Positions 1 through 8,570 of a stretch of DNA of 64,000 nt are shown here, piece after piece; the stretch's first letter is position 1, and the number at the start of each line of letters is the position of its first letter. The notes beneath the pieces are model-generated. The model saw only the letters and a list, made by a program, of their open reading frames with translations. It was not told the origin of the DNA and did not search any database. Location of the stretch: contig NZ_FMZH01000004.1 of assembly GCF_900101435.1 (NCBI RefSeq), positions 374,615-438,614 on the forward strand, in the 5' to 3' direction. This stretch comes from Pedobacter soli. Its GTDB lineage: Bacteria; Bacteroidota; Bacteroidia; Sphingobacteriales; Sphingobacteriaceae. Position numbers and translations under genes: made by a program.

Positions 1-17
1 TGAGGTTTGATATTGCA

Positions 18-497
18 CTACATGGGACTTTGTTTTTGGATCAATTTTCTGATCAATACGATCTGACCCAAATGGTAATAACTGTGCTCAATTACGCCCG
101 CTATATTGCGGAAATAGGTGCCATACTTTTCCTCTTCAAATACTTCATCAAGCTTTTCGTCAGGCATTTGTGCCACTTGCTCAACAAAATTTGTTGCATT
201 AAGTAGAAACCTTTCTACCAAATTATCCCAATCGCTGGCCGAATGGAGAGGAGGTAAATCAAAACTGTACTGGTCTTTTATCGATAATGGATTGCCGTTG
301 AATACCGATAAAATTCCTTCCAGATAATAATTAATGTGATAAGTAAGTGCGGCAATGGTATTGAGGCTTTCTATCTGATGAACAGCTTCCTGCAATCTGA
401 TATTCAATAACTGGTCTTTATAATTGGTATTGGCTATCCAATAACCGTTTAATAAAACTTCCTGTAAGCGATTGGCAAGATCCTGGGCCTTTTTCAT
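18..497 (-). CDS. DinB-like four-helix-bundle protein
   Basis: A 159-residue, mostly helical protein of the DinB/YfiT-like superfamily, whose members are metal-binding helical bundles, some of them thiol-dependent transferases. The probable metal-binding triad is visible as H54 in the second helix and H138 and H142 in the C-terminal motif HSYYHLGQ, the usual DinB signature. There is no signal peptide, so it should be cytoplasmic. It ends 17 bases from the window edge and reads away from the lipoprotein gene upstream, only 12 nt away on the same strand, so the two may be co-transcribed. The substrate cannot be inferred. Confidence 0.75.
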   Translation of the reverse strand: MKKAQDLANRLQEVLLNGYWIANTNYKDQLLNIRLQEAVHQIESLNTIAALTYHINYYLEGILSVFNGNPLSIKDQYSFDLPPLHSASDWDNLVERFLLNATNFVEQVAQMPDEKLDEVFEEEKYGTYFRNIAGVIEHSYYHLGQIVLIRKLIQKQSPM

Positions 498-509
498 GTT
501 AGTGTGTAA

Positions 510-1067
510 CTAGCAGCAATTATAGTAAATCTTAACTTTCTGCTCTTGCTCACTCCAGGCAATGTAAATGTTATTTTCTTTACCTAAGCGATATTTGAAA
601 CCATTCAACCCCTTTTTTTTCAATTCTTCGTAAAGTGCCTTATCAGGAACATAATTGTCTGCTTTATCTTCGGGCATTACGGCAGGTTCCAGGAAATTTT
701 CATCGCTAAAAAAATCATCGGCAATGGTTTTGATGAAAACAATCTGGTCTTTCTCTTTTGTTAAATCAATATTGGGATCGGTACTGCCTAATAGCTCAGT
801 ACCCTTTATTTTAGCGTTATAAATCTCTTTCCCATCAGCTTTTTTTATGGTAAATGTCAATACCATATCTTCGGGTTTTCTGCCCGTGAGTTCGATTTTG
901 AAGGTATCAAGCGTTTTCAAATCAGAGAAAGATTTAGCAACACTCTGGTTAACATTTTTGAATTCAACAGATCCGGCTTCTTTGCCCTGTTTAGATTGGC
1001 ATGCAGAAAATAGAATAAAACAGCTGATAACGAAGATGGGTAATTTTCTCATGTTCCGAAAATACAA
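510..1067 (-). CDS. putative lipoprotein of unknown function
   Basis: A 185-residue protein starting with a short basic segment, a hydrophobic stretch and a lipobox ending FSACQSK, so it is probably lipidated at Cys23 and anchored in the envelope. The mature part is hydrophilic, lysine- and aspartate-rich, with predicted beta-strand segments and the C-terminal end YYNCC. I recognise no catalytic motif and no named family. It lies just upstream of the DinB-like gene on the same strand. The start at MYFRNMRK could also be the internal ATG (MRKLPIF), five codons later, which makes a more typical signal peptide. Confidence 0.7.
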   Translation of the reverse strand: MYFRNMRKLPIFVISCFILFSACQSKQGKEAGSVEFKNVNQSVAKSFSDLKTLDTFKIELTGRKPEDMVLTFTIKKADGKEIYNAKIKGTELLGSTDPNIDLTKEKDQIVFIKTIADDFFSDENFLEPAVMPEDKADNYVPDKALYEELKKKGLNGFKYRLGKENNIYIAWSEQEQKVKIYYNCC

Positions 1068-1158
1068 ATTTTAGGTCTATTACCGTCTAGACGACTAAAA
1101 ATAATACCCAATAGAGCATTAATTTATCGTGTACATAATGATATTTCAAATATTTATT

Positions 1159-1180
1159 TAAATTTGCGTAACCGATTACG
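1159..1180 (+). promoter_or_regulatory. promoter -7 box and palindromic operator of the MarR-GNAT gene
   Basis: TAAATTTG at 1159-1166 fits the Bacteroidota -7 consensus TAnnTTTG. It is followed directly by the perfect inverted repeat CGTAACCGATTACG (1167-1180), which would cover the transcription start. MarR-family proteins commonly bind such sites in their own promoters, so autorepression is a reasonable inference. No clear -33 TTTG was seen. Confidence 0.5.
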
Positions 1181-1193
1181 TAATTAATTATTT

Positions 1194-2147
1194 ATGGATT
1201 TTTTCGAACAGACAGGAAAAGTGGCGATAGGCAGCAGGTTGAGGATGTTAACCGATAAGGTAACGGAAGATGCTGCAAATATTTATCAGCTGTATAATAT
1301 TGATATGCAGCCAAAATGGTTCCCGGTTTTTTATTCCCTATCACAAGGTGAGGAGAAAACCATAACCGAACTGGCTAAGACAATTGGTCATTCGCATCCT
1401 TCAGTAAGTAAGATTATTGGCGAAATGCTGAAGAAGGGCTATGTAAAAGAAAGCAAGGATACAGCAGATGGCAGGCGAAATGTGATCAGCTTAACTGATG
1501 CAGGGCAGGAGGTTGCTTATAAAATTAAAGACCAGTTGATTGATGTAGACGCAGCAATTGAAGAGCTTTCTGCACAAACACAAAATAAACTCTGGGAAGC
1601 GATAGGCGAGTGGGAGTTTTTACTGGAACAAAAAACATTATTAAGAAGGGTGATGGAAAAGAAAAAGGAACGCGATAGCGCAAAAGTTGAAATTGTAGCT
1701 TACAAACCCGAATATCAGGAAGTATTCAGGGCTTTAAATGTAGAATGGATTTCTACTTATTTCGAAATGGAAGAATCTGATTACAAGGCTTTAGATAATC
1801 CGAAGAGTTATATTTTAGATCAGGGTGGCCATATTTTGGTGGCTTTGTACGAAGGAGAGCCGCTTGGTGTGTGCGCTTTAATTAAAATGAATGATGAAGA
1901 ATACGATTTCGAACTCGCTAAAATGGCTGTTTCGCCAAAGGCGCAGGGCAAGAATATCGGTTTTTTACTGGCCTCGGCTATTGTTGAGAAGGCGAGATCA
2001 CTTGGCGCAGCTAAAATTTATTTAGAAAGTAATACCATTTTAAAACCAGCCATAAACCTTTACCATAAACTGGGTTTTAAGAAAGTGGCCGGGAAACCAA
2101 CGCCTTATACCAGGTGTAATATTCAGATGGAACTGGTTATAAAATAG
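1194..2147 (+). CDS. MarR-type regulator fused to GNAT acetyltransferase
   Basis: A 317-residue two-domain protein. Residues about 1-150 form a MarR winged helix (recognition region around HSHPSVSKIIGEMLKKGYV, wing at DTADGRRNVISLT). Residues about 165-317 form a GNAT acetyltransferase with the acetyl-CoA loop region VSPKAQGKNIGFLL and the terminal LYHKLGFKKV motif. Such HTH-GNAT fusions are a known architecture. The acetylated substrate is unknown. It is divergent from the lipoprotein gene, and a palindrome lies on its promoter (1159-1180). The start ATG is the first in frame after that palindrome. Confidence 0.85.
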   Translation: MDFFEQTGKVAIGSRLRMLTDKVTEDAANIYQLYNIDMQPKWFPVFYSLSQGEEKTITELAKTIGHSHPSVSKIIGEMLKKGYVKESKDTADGRRNVISLTDAGQEVAYKIKDQLIDVDAAIEELSAQTQNKLWEAIGEWEFLLEQKTLLRRVMEKKKERDSAKVEIVAYKPEYQEVFRALNVEWISTYFEMEESDYKALDNPKSYILDQGGHILVALYEGEPLGVCALIKMNDEEYDFELAKMAVSPKAQGKNIGFLLASAIVEKARSLGAAKIYLESNTILKPAINLYHKLGFKKVAGKPTPYTRCNIQMELVIK

Positions 2148-2154
2148 TTGGGAG

Positions 2155-2306
2155 TATGGAGTTTTAAGTTTGGAGTCAATTAACCGATTCAAACAATTAA
2201 CAAGTTAAACTACTTATTACACTAATAAAATGGTTTTGGGTATGGAGTTTTAAGTTTGGAGCCGATTAACCGATTCAAACAGTTAATCAGTTAAACTACT
2301 TATTAC
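2155..2306. repeat. 86-bp-period direct repeat, two copies
   Basis: Two near-identical 66-bp copies, 2155-2220 and 2241-2306, each running from TATGGAGTTTTAAGTTTGGA to TACTTATTAC, differ at only a few positions. The second copy runs into the stop codon of kdsB. Internally the copies show a loose 7-8 nt rhythm of GGAGTTT-like then AACAATTAA-like words, the same style seen in other spacers here. Confidence 0.85.
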
Positions 2307-3058
2307 TCCTGCTTTAACGCTTTCAGCAATTTATTCAACTTCAATAAATCTTCCGGCGTATCAATGGCAACCGTTTCTAAATCGGTAACTTTTGTCTGGA
2401 TGTAAAAGCCGTTTTCAATCCAGCGCAATTGCTCTAAACTTTCGGCTATTTCTAATGAAGACGGAGGTAATTTGGTAATGGCTTTTAAAGCCTCTACTCT
2501 ATAACCGTAAATACCAATGTGTTTGTAAAACTGATGTTTTTCTGCCCAAACACCCGGCTCGCCATTTCTGATAAAGGGAATAGGACTACGGCTAAAGTAC
2601 ATGGCGCGACCATTTACATCAATTACAACTTTTGGGCTGTTGGGATTGTAAATGCTTTCCTGGCTTTGAATCGGCTTAATTAAAGTAGCTAATTCTACTT
2701 TATCTTCGGCAAAACAGCTGGCTAATAAATCAATTTGTGCCGGTTCTATAAAAGGTTCATCGCCCTGGATATTAATTACGATATCAAAACCCGGCAATTG
2801 CTCAATTACTTCTGCACATCTATCGGTTCCGCTTTGGTGGTGAGCAGCGGTGAACGCAAATTCGCCACCAAATCTTTTTACTTCCTCGGCAATCCGCTCA
2901 TCATCGGTAGCAATAACCACTTTCGATAAACTTTTTGCTTTTGAAGCCTGTTCGTACACGCGCTGAATCATCGTTTTTCCGGCAATATCAACCAAAGGTT
3001 TTCCCGGAAAACGGGTAGAGGCGTAGCGTGCAGGAATAATTCCGATAATTTTAGCCAT
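2303..3058 (-). CDS. kdsB: 3-deoxy-manno-octulosonate cytidylyltransferase (CMP-Kdo synthetase)
   Basis: A 251-residue nucleotidyltransferase that activates Kdo with CTP to give CMP-Kdo for lipopolysaccharide inner-core assembly. The N-terminal motif IIPARYASTRFPGKPL is the family's nucleotide-binding signature. NIQGDEPFI around residues 96-104 and the YFSRSPIPF segment are also characteristic, and the length matches the usual ~250. It is the last gene of a minus-strand run with the small DUF5808 protein, whose stop is one base upstream of this start, so co-transcription is likely. The stop codon falls inside a copy of the direct repeat at 2155-2306. Confidence 0.95.
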   Translation of the reverse strand: MAKIIGIIPARYASTRFPGKPLVDIAGKTMIQRVYEQASKAKSLSKVVIATDDERIAEEVKRFGGEFAFTAAHHQSGTDRCAEVIEQLPGFDIVINIQGDEPFIEPAQIDLLASCFAEDKVELATLIKPIQSQESIYNPNSPKVVIDVNGRAMYFSRSPIPFIRNGEPGVWAEKHQFYKHIGIYGYRVEALKAITKLPPSSLEIAESLEQLRWIENGFYIQTKVTDLETVAIDTPEDLLKLNKLLKALKQE

Positions 3059-3059
3059 A

Positions 3060-3260
3060 CTATTTATTTAAGGTTCTTAACAGATATACAGCACCAAAAA
3101 TAAGTGCTAAAATTACATAAGAAATGGGATGAGCAAAGTTGAATGTCCAGCCCAGCATTTTATGCCGTTTCGGAACGAGTACACGGGAATCTGCTTTGTT
3201 GAAGTAAATGATTCCCCATTTCCAGTTCAGCGGATTCTCATGTTGGAAATCTTTGCTCAT
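3060..3260 (-). CDS. small membrane protein, DUF5808-type
   Basis: A 66-residue protein with an N-terminal soluble part containing NPLNWKWGIIYFNKAD and RVLVPKRHKMLGWTFNF, followed by one transmembrane helix (about residues 46-62, ISYVILALIFGAVYLL) and a short basic tail. The pattern 'NP.NWK.G..YYN..D.R..VPKR...GWT.NF' is typical of DUF5808 proteins. Function is unknown. It abuts kdsB and follows the deoxynucleoside kinase on the same strand with about 40 nt between them. Confidence 0.75.
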   Translation of the reverse strand: MSKDFQHENPLNWKWGIIYFNKADSRVLVPKRHKMLGWTFNFAHPISYVILALIFGAVYLLRTLNK

Positions 3261-3299
3261 CTTAATTGAATATTTTAAAACCGTGTTTTTTGCTCAGCA

Positions 3300-3914
3300 C
3301 TAAAATAAACCGTTAATCTCGGCTTCGATAGACTGGATTACGGTTCCCAAATCTTCAGGGTTGTTGGTGAAATCCAGTTTATCTTTATCTAATATCAGTA
3401 ATTTCCCCAGGTTGTAACCTTTAATCCAGGCTTCGTATTTTTCGTTCAGCTTAGAAAGGTAATCAATTCTGATTCCAGCTTCATATTCGCGGCCACGACG
3501 CTGGATATTATTTACCAACGTAGGGACCGAAGCACGCAGGTAAACCAATAAATCTGGTGGTTTAATAAACGAGGTAATGTTGTCGAAAATCGCACGGTAA
3601 TTGTCATGATCACGCGTAGTCATTAAGGCCATATCGTGCAGGTTTTCTGCAAAAATATGGGCATCTTCGTAAATCGTTCTGTCCTGAATTACATTGCGTT
3701 TATTTACTTCAATATCGGTAATCTGCTGAAAACGGCTGTTCAGGAAATAAATCTGAAGGTTAAAACTCCAGCGTTTCATGTCGCTATAAAAATCTTCCAG
3801 ATAAGGATTATTGTCAACAGCTTCATATAAAGCTTCCCAACCATAATTTTTTGCCAGCAGGCCAGTTAAAGTGGTTTTACCAGCACCAATATTCCCTACA
3901 ATTGCTATATGCAT
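3300..3914 (-). CDS. deoxynucleoside kinase
   Basis: A cytosolic kinase that phosphorylates deoxynucleosides with ATP (salvage pathway). The P-loop GNIGAGKTT lies at residues 7-15, the DR[ST]-type lid segment DRTIYEDAHIFAENLH is present, and the C-terminal part matches dNK/dGK-dCK enzymes of about 205 residues. I chose the ATG at 3914 (MHIAIVG). The frame stays open to 3965, but those 17 extra codons lie in a GCGTTTTGCGTT-like spacer repeat and precede the natural beta-strand-P-loop start. It sits between trpS and the DUF5808 gene, all on the minus strand. Confidence 0.88.
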   Translation of the reverse strand: MHIAIVGNIGAGKTTLTGLLAKNYGWEALYEAVDNNPYLEDFYSDMKRWSFNLQIYFLNSRFQQITDIEVNKRNVIQDRTIYEDAHIFAENLHDMALMTTRDHDNYRAIFDNITSFIKPPDLLVYLRASVPTLVNNIQRRGREYEAGIRIDYLSKLNEKYEAWIKGYNLGKLLILDKDKLDFTNNPEDLGTVIQSIEAEINGLF

Positions 3915-3985
3915 ATGTTCTTGCGTTTTGCGTTGGGCGTTTTGCGGGTGGCGTTGTCTAGCCAAACGCTAAGCGCTTATCACAA
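3915..3985. repeat. quasi-periodic G/T-rich spacer repeat
   Basis: The spacer between trpS and the kinase gene contains repeated GCGTTTTGCG / GGCGTTTTGCGGG words, then the opposite-strand style GCCAAACGCTAAGCGCTT. It closely resembles the spacer at 9493-9548 and can fold partly on itself. The open frame of the kinase extends upstream into it. Confidence 0.6.
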
Positions 3986-3991
3986 TATTAA

Positions 3992-4990
3992 TTAAAAACT
4001 TTTAAACCCGATTAAACTGCGAACTTCCCTGATGGTTTTTTGTGCACTTTCGCGTGCCTTTAATGCACCATGTTTGGCCACCTGACGTAAATAAGCATCA
4101 TCTTTGGCAATATCCTGAATACGCTCGCGCATTGGCGCAGTAGCAATAATCATATCTTCGGCAAGTTGCTTTTTAAAATCACCATAACGGATCTGCATTT
4201 TGTTATAAAGGTCATCGAAATGCTGGTGCGTATCTACACTCGAAACCACTTTCATTAGATCGAAAAGATTTTGGATCGGCTCAGGTTTTGGCTGGTTTTC
4301 TTCTGTCGGGCCACCATCGCTTACTGCACGCATTACTTTTTTGCGGATCGTTTCCGGATCGTCAGAAAGGTAAACCGCATTGGCTTCTCCTTCCGATTTA
4401 CCCATTTTACCTTTACCGTCTAAACCTGGTACTTTTACCAGTTTATCCGAATAGCTAAAAGCATAAGGCTCAGGGAAATATTCGGTGTTGTACAAGCGGT
4501 TAAAACGGTTACCAAAAGTACGCGCCATTTCGAGGTGTTGCTCCTGGTCTTTACCAACAGGAACCTTAGTGGCTTTGTGAATCAAAATATCGGCAGCCAT
4601 TAAAACCGGGTAGGTTAACAAACCTGCGTTTACGTTATCGGGATTGGCACGCACTTTATCTTTAAAAGAAGTACTGCGTTCAAGCTCGCCCATATAAGCG
4701 TTCATGTTCAGGTATAAATAAAGCTCTGCAATTTCAGGTACATCGCTCTGTATATAAATGGTGCTGTTTTCCGGATCTATACCACTTGCCAGGTATTCAA
4801 CCAGTACATGTTTAATGTTACCGTGCAAATCGGCAGGGGTAGGGTGTGTAGTTAAAGAGTGTAAATCGGCAATAAAAAAATAGCAGTTGTAATCATTTTG
4901 CATTTGCACAAAGTTTTTTACTGCGCCATAGTAATTACCTAAATGTAATTTTCCTGTTGAGCGAATGCCGCTCACCACTGTTTCTTTCAT
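3992..4990 (-). CDS. trpS: tryptophan--tRNA ligase
   Basis: A class I aminoacyl-tRNA synthetase of 332 residues that charges tRNA(Trp). The HIGH-like motif is in GIRSTGKLHLGNYYGAV (residues 8-24), and the KMSKS-like motif is GKMGKSEG (about residue 197). The intermediate motif AADILIHKATKVPVGKDQ is also characteristic. The length matches bacterial TrpRS. The C-terminal SLIGFKSF end is complete. It is transcribed from the 283-nt region shared with plsC. No canonical TAnnTTTG was found immediately upstream. Confidence 0.96.
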   Translation of the reverse strand: MKETVVSGIRSTGKLHLGNYYGAVKNFVQMQNDYNCYFFIADLHSLTTHPTPADLHGNIKHVLVEYLASGIDPENSTIYIQSDVPEIAELYLYLNMNAYMGELERSTSFKDKVRANPDNVNAGLLTYPVLMAADILIHKATKVPVGKDQEQHLEMARTFGNRFNRLYNTEYFPEPYAFSYSDKLVKVPGLDGKGKMGKSEGEANAVYLSDDPETIRKKVMRAVSDGGPTEENQPKPEPIQNLFDLMKVVSSVDTHQHFDDLYNKMQIRYGDFKKQLAEDMIIATAPMRERIQDIAKDDAYLRQVAKHGALKARESAQKTIREVRSLIGFKSF

Positions 4991-5257
4991 AATGGCACGA
5001 AATTAAAAATAAAATGCAAGCATTGTATAACATGAGGTTAATTTTATCTCAATTTAGATTATTGCCTTATACATTACTTCACCGTCGTTTTTTGCTAAAT
5101 TAATGGAAACGACTATAACCTTAACCACCTAAGAAATATAAGTACACACTAGCTGAATGTTCTAATATGACTTATATGGTGAAATGATTATAATGTTTTA
5201 AATTCTACCAGCTTAAAAAATCGTATATATAAAATGTAATTATGTCAAGCTATTTTA

Positions 5258-5265
5258 TATTTTTG
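5258..5265 (+). promoter_or_regulatory. -7 promoter box of plsC-gatC
   Basis: TATTTTTG matches TAnnTTTG and ends 8 nt before the plsC ATG, so the untranslated leader would be only a few bases. The upstream stretch 5050-5250 is AT-rich and shows nothing else I can name. Confidence 0.5.
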
Positions 5266-5273
5266 AAGCCTCT

Positions 5274-5999
5274 ATGATTAAATTTCTCCGTCAGCTGCAC
5301 CGTATATGGTTTCTATTCTGGATCATGTTCTTTTTTGCGCTGTTTTACCCATTTTACTATTTAACATCGCGCAACGAGCGCTATTATGGTATCTTAAATT
5401 TCTTCAGAAAAGCAAATAGTTTTCTGTGTAGTTTTTTCTCAGGGGTATTTTTCGCTTACCATTATGAAGAAAAGCTGGACAGGAACCAAACCTATATTTA
5501 TTGCGCCAACCATAGTTCTAACCTCGATATCATGATTTTTTGTATCATGGGGCATGGGAAGTATCATTTTATGGGAAAAGATGAGCTGCTGAATAATCCG
5601 GTGTTGGGCATTTTTTTTAAAACTATTGATATATCCGTAAATCGCGATAGCAAGATTTCGGCTTTCAGGGCATTTAAAAAAGCCGGAGAGAATTTAGAAA
5701 AGGGAATGAGTCTGGTTATTTTTCCTGAAGGAAAGATTGACGATCATTATCCGCCAAAACTCGGGGAGTTTAAAAATGGTCCTTTTCGTCTGGCTATTGA
5801 TAAAAACATCCCTTTGGTACCGGTAAGTTTAGCCAATGTTTGGCAAATTAACTGGGATGACGGCGCAAAGTATGGAAGTAAGCCAGGAATTTGCGATATT
5901 TACGTCCACAAACCCATAAATACTGCTGCAATGACTGCCGATGATTCGGATGCATTGAAAGAGCAGGTGTACCAATTGATTGATAGTAAGCTAGTATAA
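5274..5999 (+). CDS. plsC: 1-acyl-sn-glycerol-3-phosphate acyltransferase
   Basis: A 241-residue membrane-bound acyltransferase of the PlsC family that makes phosphatidic acid from lysophosphatidic acid. An N-terminal hydrophobic segment (about residues 10-32) is followed by the catalytic HX4D motif NHSSNLD (about residue 80), the FPEG acceptor-binding motif (about residue 151) and the VPVSL segment. Its stop codon is immediately followed by the gatC start, so the two form an operon. The start ATG lies 8 nt downstream of a TATTTTTG box. Confidence 0.9.
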   Translation: MIKFLRQLHRIWFLFWIMFFFALFYPFYYLTSRNERYYGILNFFRKANSFLCSFFSGVFFAYHYEEKLDRNQTYIYCANHSSNLDIMIFCIMGHGKYHFMGKDELLNNPVLGIFFKTIDISVNRDSKISAFRAFKKAGENLEKGMSLVIFPEGKIDDHYPPKLGEFKNGPFRLAIDKNIPLVPVSLANVWQINWDDGAKYGSKPGICDIYVHKPINTAAMTADDSDALKEQVYQLIDSKLV

Positions 6000-6000
6000 T

Positions 6001-6291
6001 ATGAATTTAGACGCAAAAACCATCCATAAAATAGCCGATCTGGCCAGAATTCATATTGATGAAAAGCAGGTTGATGTTTTGATTCCGGAAATGAATAAAG
6101 TCTTATCGTTTATGGAAAAGTTAAACGAATTGGATACCACTAATGTAAAACCTTTGGTTTATATGAACGAATCGGTTAATGTTTGGCGTGAGGATGTAGT
6201 AAAACAAGAAATTACCACTGCCGAGGGGTTAAAAAATGCCGCAAAACATAGCGACGAATTTTTTATGGTACCGAAGATTATTGAGAAATAG
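6001..6291 (+). CDS. gatC: Asp-tRNA(Asn)/Glu-tRNA(Gln) amidotransferase subunit C
   Basis: A 96-residue protein matching GatC, the small subunit that stabilises the GatAB amidotransferase, which converts mischarged Glu-tRNA(Gln) or Asp-tRNA(Asn). The N-terminal pattern 'I.KIADLARI.IDEKQ' and the central 'KVLSFMEKLNELDTTNVKPL' are typical, as is the C-terminal 'FFMVPKIIEK'. It begins one base after plsC ends. gatA and gatB are not in the window, a common arrangement in Bacteroidota. Confidence 0.95.
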   Translation: MNLDAKTIHKIADLARIHIDEKQVDVLIPEMNKVLSFMEKLNELDTTNVKPLVYMNESVNVWREDVVKQEITTAEGLKNAAKHSDEFFMVPKIIEK

Positions 6292-6333
6292 CTTGTAATT
6301 AAAGCCACAAATTTACAGATTGGATAGCTTTTG

Positions 6334-6341
6334 TAACTTTG
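6334..6341 (+). promoter_or_regulatory. candidate -7 box upstream of the ABC ATPase
   Basis: TAACTTTG fits TAnnTTTG about 97 nt upstream of the start codon, leaving a leader of about 90 nt. No convincing -33 element accompanies it. Confidence 0.35.
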
Positions 6342-6438
6342 CTCGCTTTACAATCCGTTAATTTAAGCAGTATTTGCAATCAAATTTTAAATCTCTTGTA
6401 ACATACCTGCCATTGCTCATGTCTAAAGAAGAAAAAAC

Positions 6439-7197
6439 ATGGAGAAACCACTCATTACTATAAAGGAAATTGGCCGTAAATATGTTATTGGATCTGAGGT
6501 GATTCACGCTTTAAAATCAGTTTCTTTAGATATTCATAAAGGCGAATTTGTAGCACTGATGGGGCCATCTGGTTCTGGTAAATCTACTTTGATGAACATT
6601 TTAGGCTGTTTAGATACCCCCTCAAGCGGCACCTATGTGCTAAATGGTACAAATGTGAGTCACATGAGCGATGATGCACTTGCTGAAGTGCGGAACAAAG
6701 AAATTGGTTTCGTGTTTCAAACCTTTAACCTGTTGCCACGCTCAACTTCATTAGATAATGTAGCTTTACCGTTAATTTATGCAGGAAGCAGCAAAAAAGA
6801 CCGCCAGGCCAGGGCTGCCAAAGCCTTAGAAAATGTGGGTTTGGGTAACCGTATGGACCATAAACCTAACGAGCTTTCTGGTGGTCAGCGCCAGCGTGTG
6901 GCAGTAGCCAGGGCATTGATTAACGACCCATCTATTATTCTTGCCGATGAGCCAACCGGTAACTTAGATACCAAAACTTCGATCGAAATTATGGGCTTGT
7001 TAGAAGAAATCCATAGCAAAGGCAATACCATCATCCTGGTAACACACGAAGAGGATATTGCCCAACATGCACACCGGATTGTGCGTATGCGCGACGGATT
7101 GATCGAAAACGATTATTTAAATACCGAAGTAAAAAATGTTTCGCCACGCCTGCAGGCTTTGAAAGAAAGTGGCAGCGATTGGGAGAAAATTAACTAA
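6439..7197 (+). CDS. ABC transporter ATP-binding protein, MacB/LolD type
   Basis: A 252-residue ATPase with Walker [10 protein letters not shown] (about residue 43), Q-loop FQTFNLLP, signature LSGGQRQRV and Walker [13 protein letters not shown]. The '[15 protein letters not shown]' segment is typical of the MacB/LolD group, which pairs with FtsX-like permeases in mechanotransmission or lipoprotein and peptide export. The best partner in the window is the permease at 10800-12044, with five unrelated genes between, so the pairing is an inference. A C-terminal extension of about 25 residues follows the core. Confidence 0.88.
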   Translation: MEKPLITIKEIGRKYVIGSEVIHALKSVSLDIHKGEFVALMGPSGSGKSTLMNILGCLDTPSSGTYVLNGTNVSHMSDDALAEVRNKEIGFVFQTFNLLPRSTSLDNVALPLIYAGSSKKDRQARAAKALENVGLGNRMDHKPNELSGGQRQRVAVARALINDPSIILADEPTGNLDTKTSIEIMGLLEEIHSKGNTIILVTHEEDIAQHAHRIVRMRDGLIENDYLNTEVKNVSPRLQALKESGSDWEKIN

Positions 7198-7341
7198 GGC
7201 TGAAGGTGTAAGGCATAGGGCTTAAGGTTTTGTAGCACTATTCTTAAATCTTTGCAAAATAAATAGAGGTTAAGGGTGTAAGGCATAGGGTATAAGGCTT
7301 TAAACCCTAAACCTTAAACCTCATACCTTAAACCTTTTCAT
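7198..7341. repeat. 7-nt-periodic palindromic spacer
   Basis: The 144-bp spacer starts with G-rich words (GTAAGGCATAGGGCTTAAGG), repeats a variant at about 7268-7298, then switches to C-rich words (AAACCCTAAACCTTAAACC) that run up to the next start codon. The G-rich and C-rich halves are roughly complementary, so about 70 bp (7266-7337) could fold into one imperfect hairpin. The basic period is near 7 nt (CCTTAAA, CCCTAAA). Confidence 0.75.
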
Positions 7342-7890
7342 ATGAAAATCTACACCAAAACGGGAGATGGAGGACAAACCTCACTTATTGGTGGTACCCG
7401 CGTTCCTAAATTCCATCACCGTATCGAAACTTACGGAACCGTTGATGAGCTTAATTCGTACATTGGTTTAATTATGTGCCAGGATATTAATCCGCATTAC
7501 AAACAGTTGCTGAAAGAAATTCAGGATCGTTTATTTACGGTTGGTGCATCATTGGCTGCCGATCCGGAGAAATCTAAAATGAAAATTCCTGATTTGCACG
7601 ATGCGGATATTAACCTGCTTGAAAAGGAGATGGACGAAATGAATGAATTATTGCCTGCTTTAAAGCATTTTGTGCTGCCTGGCGGAAATACTGTAGTTTC
7701 TTACTGTCATCTGGCCAGATGTGTATGCAGAAGGGCAGAGCGGCTTGCTGTAGCGCTTGCAGAAAATAGCTTTGTAGATGAGCGGGTAACGATTTATCTG
7801 AACCGTTTAAGTGATTATTTGTTTGTTTTGGCACGAAAACTGACGATGGATTTCAAGGCGGAAGAAAACATTTGGATTCCGCGGGTTTGA
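7342..7890 (+). CDS. cob(I)yrinic acid a,c-diamide adenosyltransferase, PduO type
   Basis: A 182-residue ATP:corrinoid adenosyltransferase that makes adenosylcobalamin. The ATP-binding start KIYTKTGDGGQTSLIGG (residues 2-18), the GTVDELNS motif, and the helix FVLPGG…CRRAERLAV with the conserved Arg residues identify the PduO/MMAB family. Length is typical. The product could supply adenosylcobalamin to the CarH-like regulator at 23988 and other B12 users. It is not in an obvious operon, since a long palindromic spacer precedes it. Confidence 0.93.
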   Translation: MKIYTKTGDGGQTSLIGGTRVPKFHHRIETYGTVDELNSYIGLIMCQDINPHYKQLLKEIQDRLFTVGASLAADPEKSKMKIPDLHDADINLLEKEMDEMNELLPALKHFVLPGGNTVVSYCHLARCVCRRAERLAVALAENSFVDERVTIYLNRLSDYLFVLARKLTMDFKAEENIWIPRV

Positions 7891-7976
7891 TAGTTGAAAA
7901 ATAAGTTTGTTTTGCTCAGAAATTTTAATATACTTTGCGCATAATAAAGGAATACGAATTTAATTGAATTGATGAT

Positions 7977-8198
7977 ATGTATTGGACATTAGAATTAGCA
8001 TCGCACCTGGAAGACGCTCCATGGCCTGCAACTAAAGACGAATTAATTGATTACGGTATCCGCTCTGGTGCCCCGGTAGAAGTTATTGAAAACTTACAGG
8101 CATTAGAAGATGATGGCGAGCCTTATGAAACGATTGAGGAAATCTGGCCAGATTATCCAACTAAAGAAGATTTCTTCTTTAATGAGGACGAATACTAA
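7977..8198 (+). CDS. DUF2795-type small acidic protein
   Basis: A 73-residue, strongly acidic protein with 'LELASHLEDAPWPATKDEL' and 'YGIRSGAPVEVIENLQALED', the pattern of DUF2795 proteins, and an acidic tail (PDYPTKEDFFFNEDEY). It is predicted to be a small cytosolic helical domain of unknown function. It is followed by a rho-independent terminator (8212-8241), so it is the end of a transcription unit. Confidence 0.8.
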   Translation: MYWTLELASHLEDAPWPATKDELIDYGIRSGAPVEVIENLQALEDDGEPYETIEEIWPDYPTKEDFFFNEDEY

Positions 8199-8211
8199 CA
8201 TGAAAATAAGG

Positions 8212-8241
8212 AACCTTCCAGCAAAAATGGGAGGTTTTTTT
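8212..8241 (+). terminator. rho-independent terminator after DUF2795 gene
   Basis: Arms AACCTTCCA (8212-8220) and TGGGAGGTT (8228-8236) pair with one mismatch around an A-rich loop and are followed by a run of T. Confidence 0.8.
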
Positions 8242-8323
8242 ATGCCTAAAAAAATGTATCTAAGACCGCTTATCTGTTCTGTGTTTATCTTCTTAAATCA
8301 GTAGGAGAGTGATTGGCGCTTTA

Positions 8324-8405
8324 TTTCCCGCTGATTACGCGGAGTGCGCAGATGAAGGCCTGTCATAAATAAATCTGCGTTTATTATCTTAAATCTGCGG
8401 GGAAA
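8324..8405. repeat. solo REP-like palindrome (same family as 34.5-35.3 kb array)
   Basis: An 82-bp element starts TTTCCCGCTGATTACGC and ends AAATCTGCGGGGAAA. The ends are roughly complementary, and the inner parts (GCGCAGAT / AATCTGCG) also pair. It shares the layout and most bases with the units of the 34478-35288 array. The rest of the 8242-8570 spacer shows nothing else definite. Confidence 0.8.
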
Positions 8406-8570
8406 TAATTTGATATTATCTGCTCAGATTATGCGATCTAATCCGTCTTTCCCCTCCCGGATTTGTCTGAAAATTATCGCAAAATCAAATTAATCTTTAC
8501 AATTCTTAAACAAAAGTTAAAAATCGGGTGTTAATACTGCAATAATTTACATTACTAAAAAATTAACACT

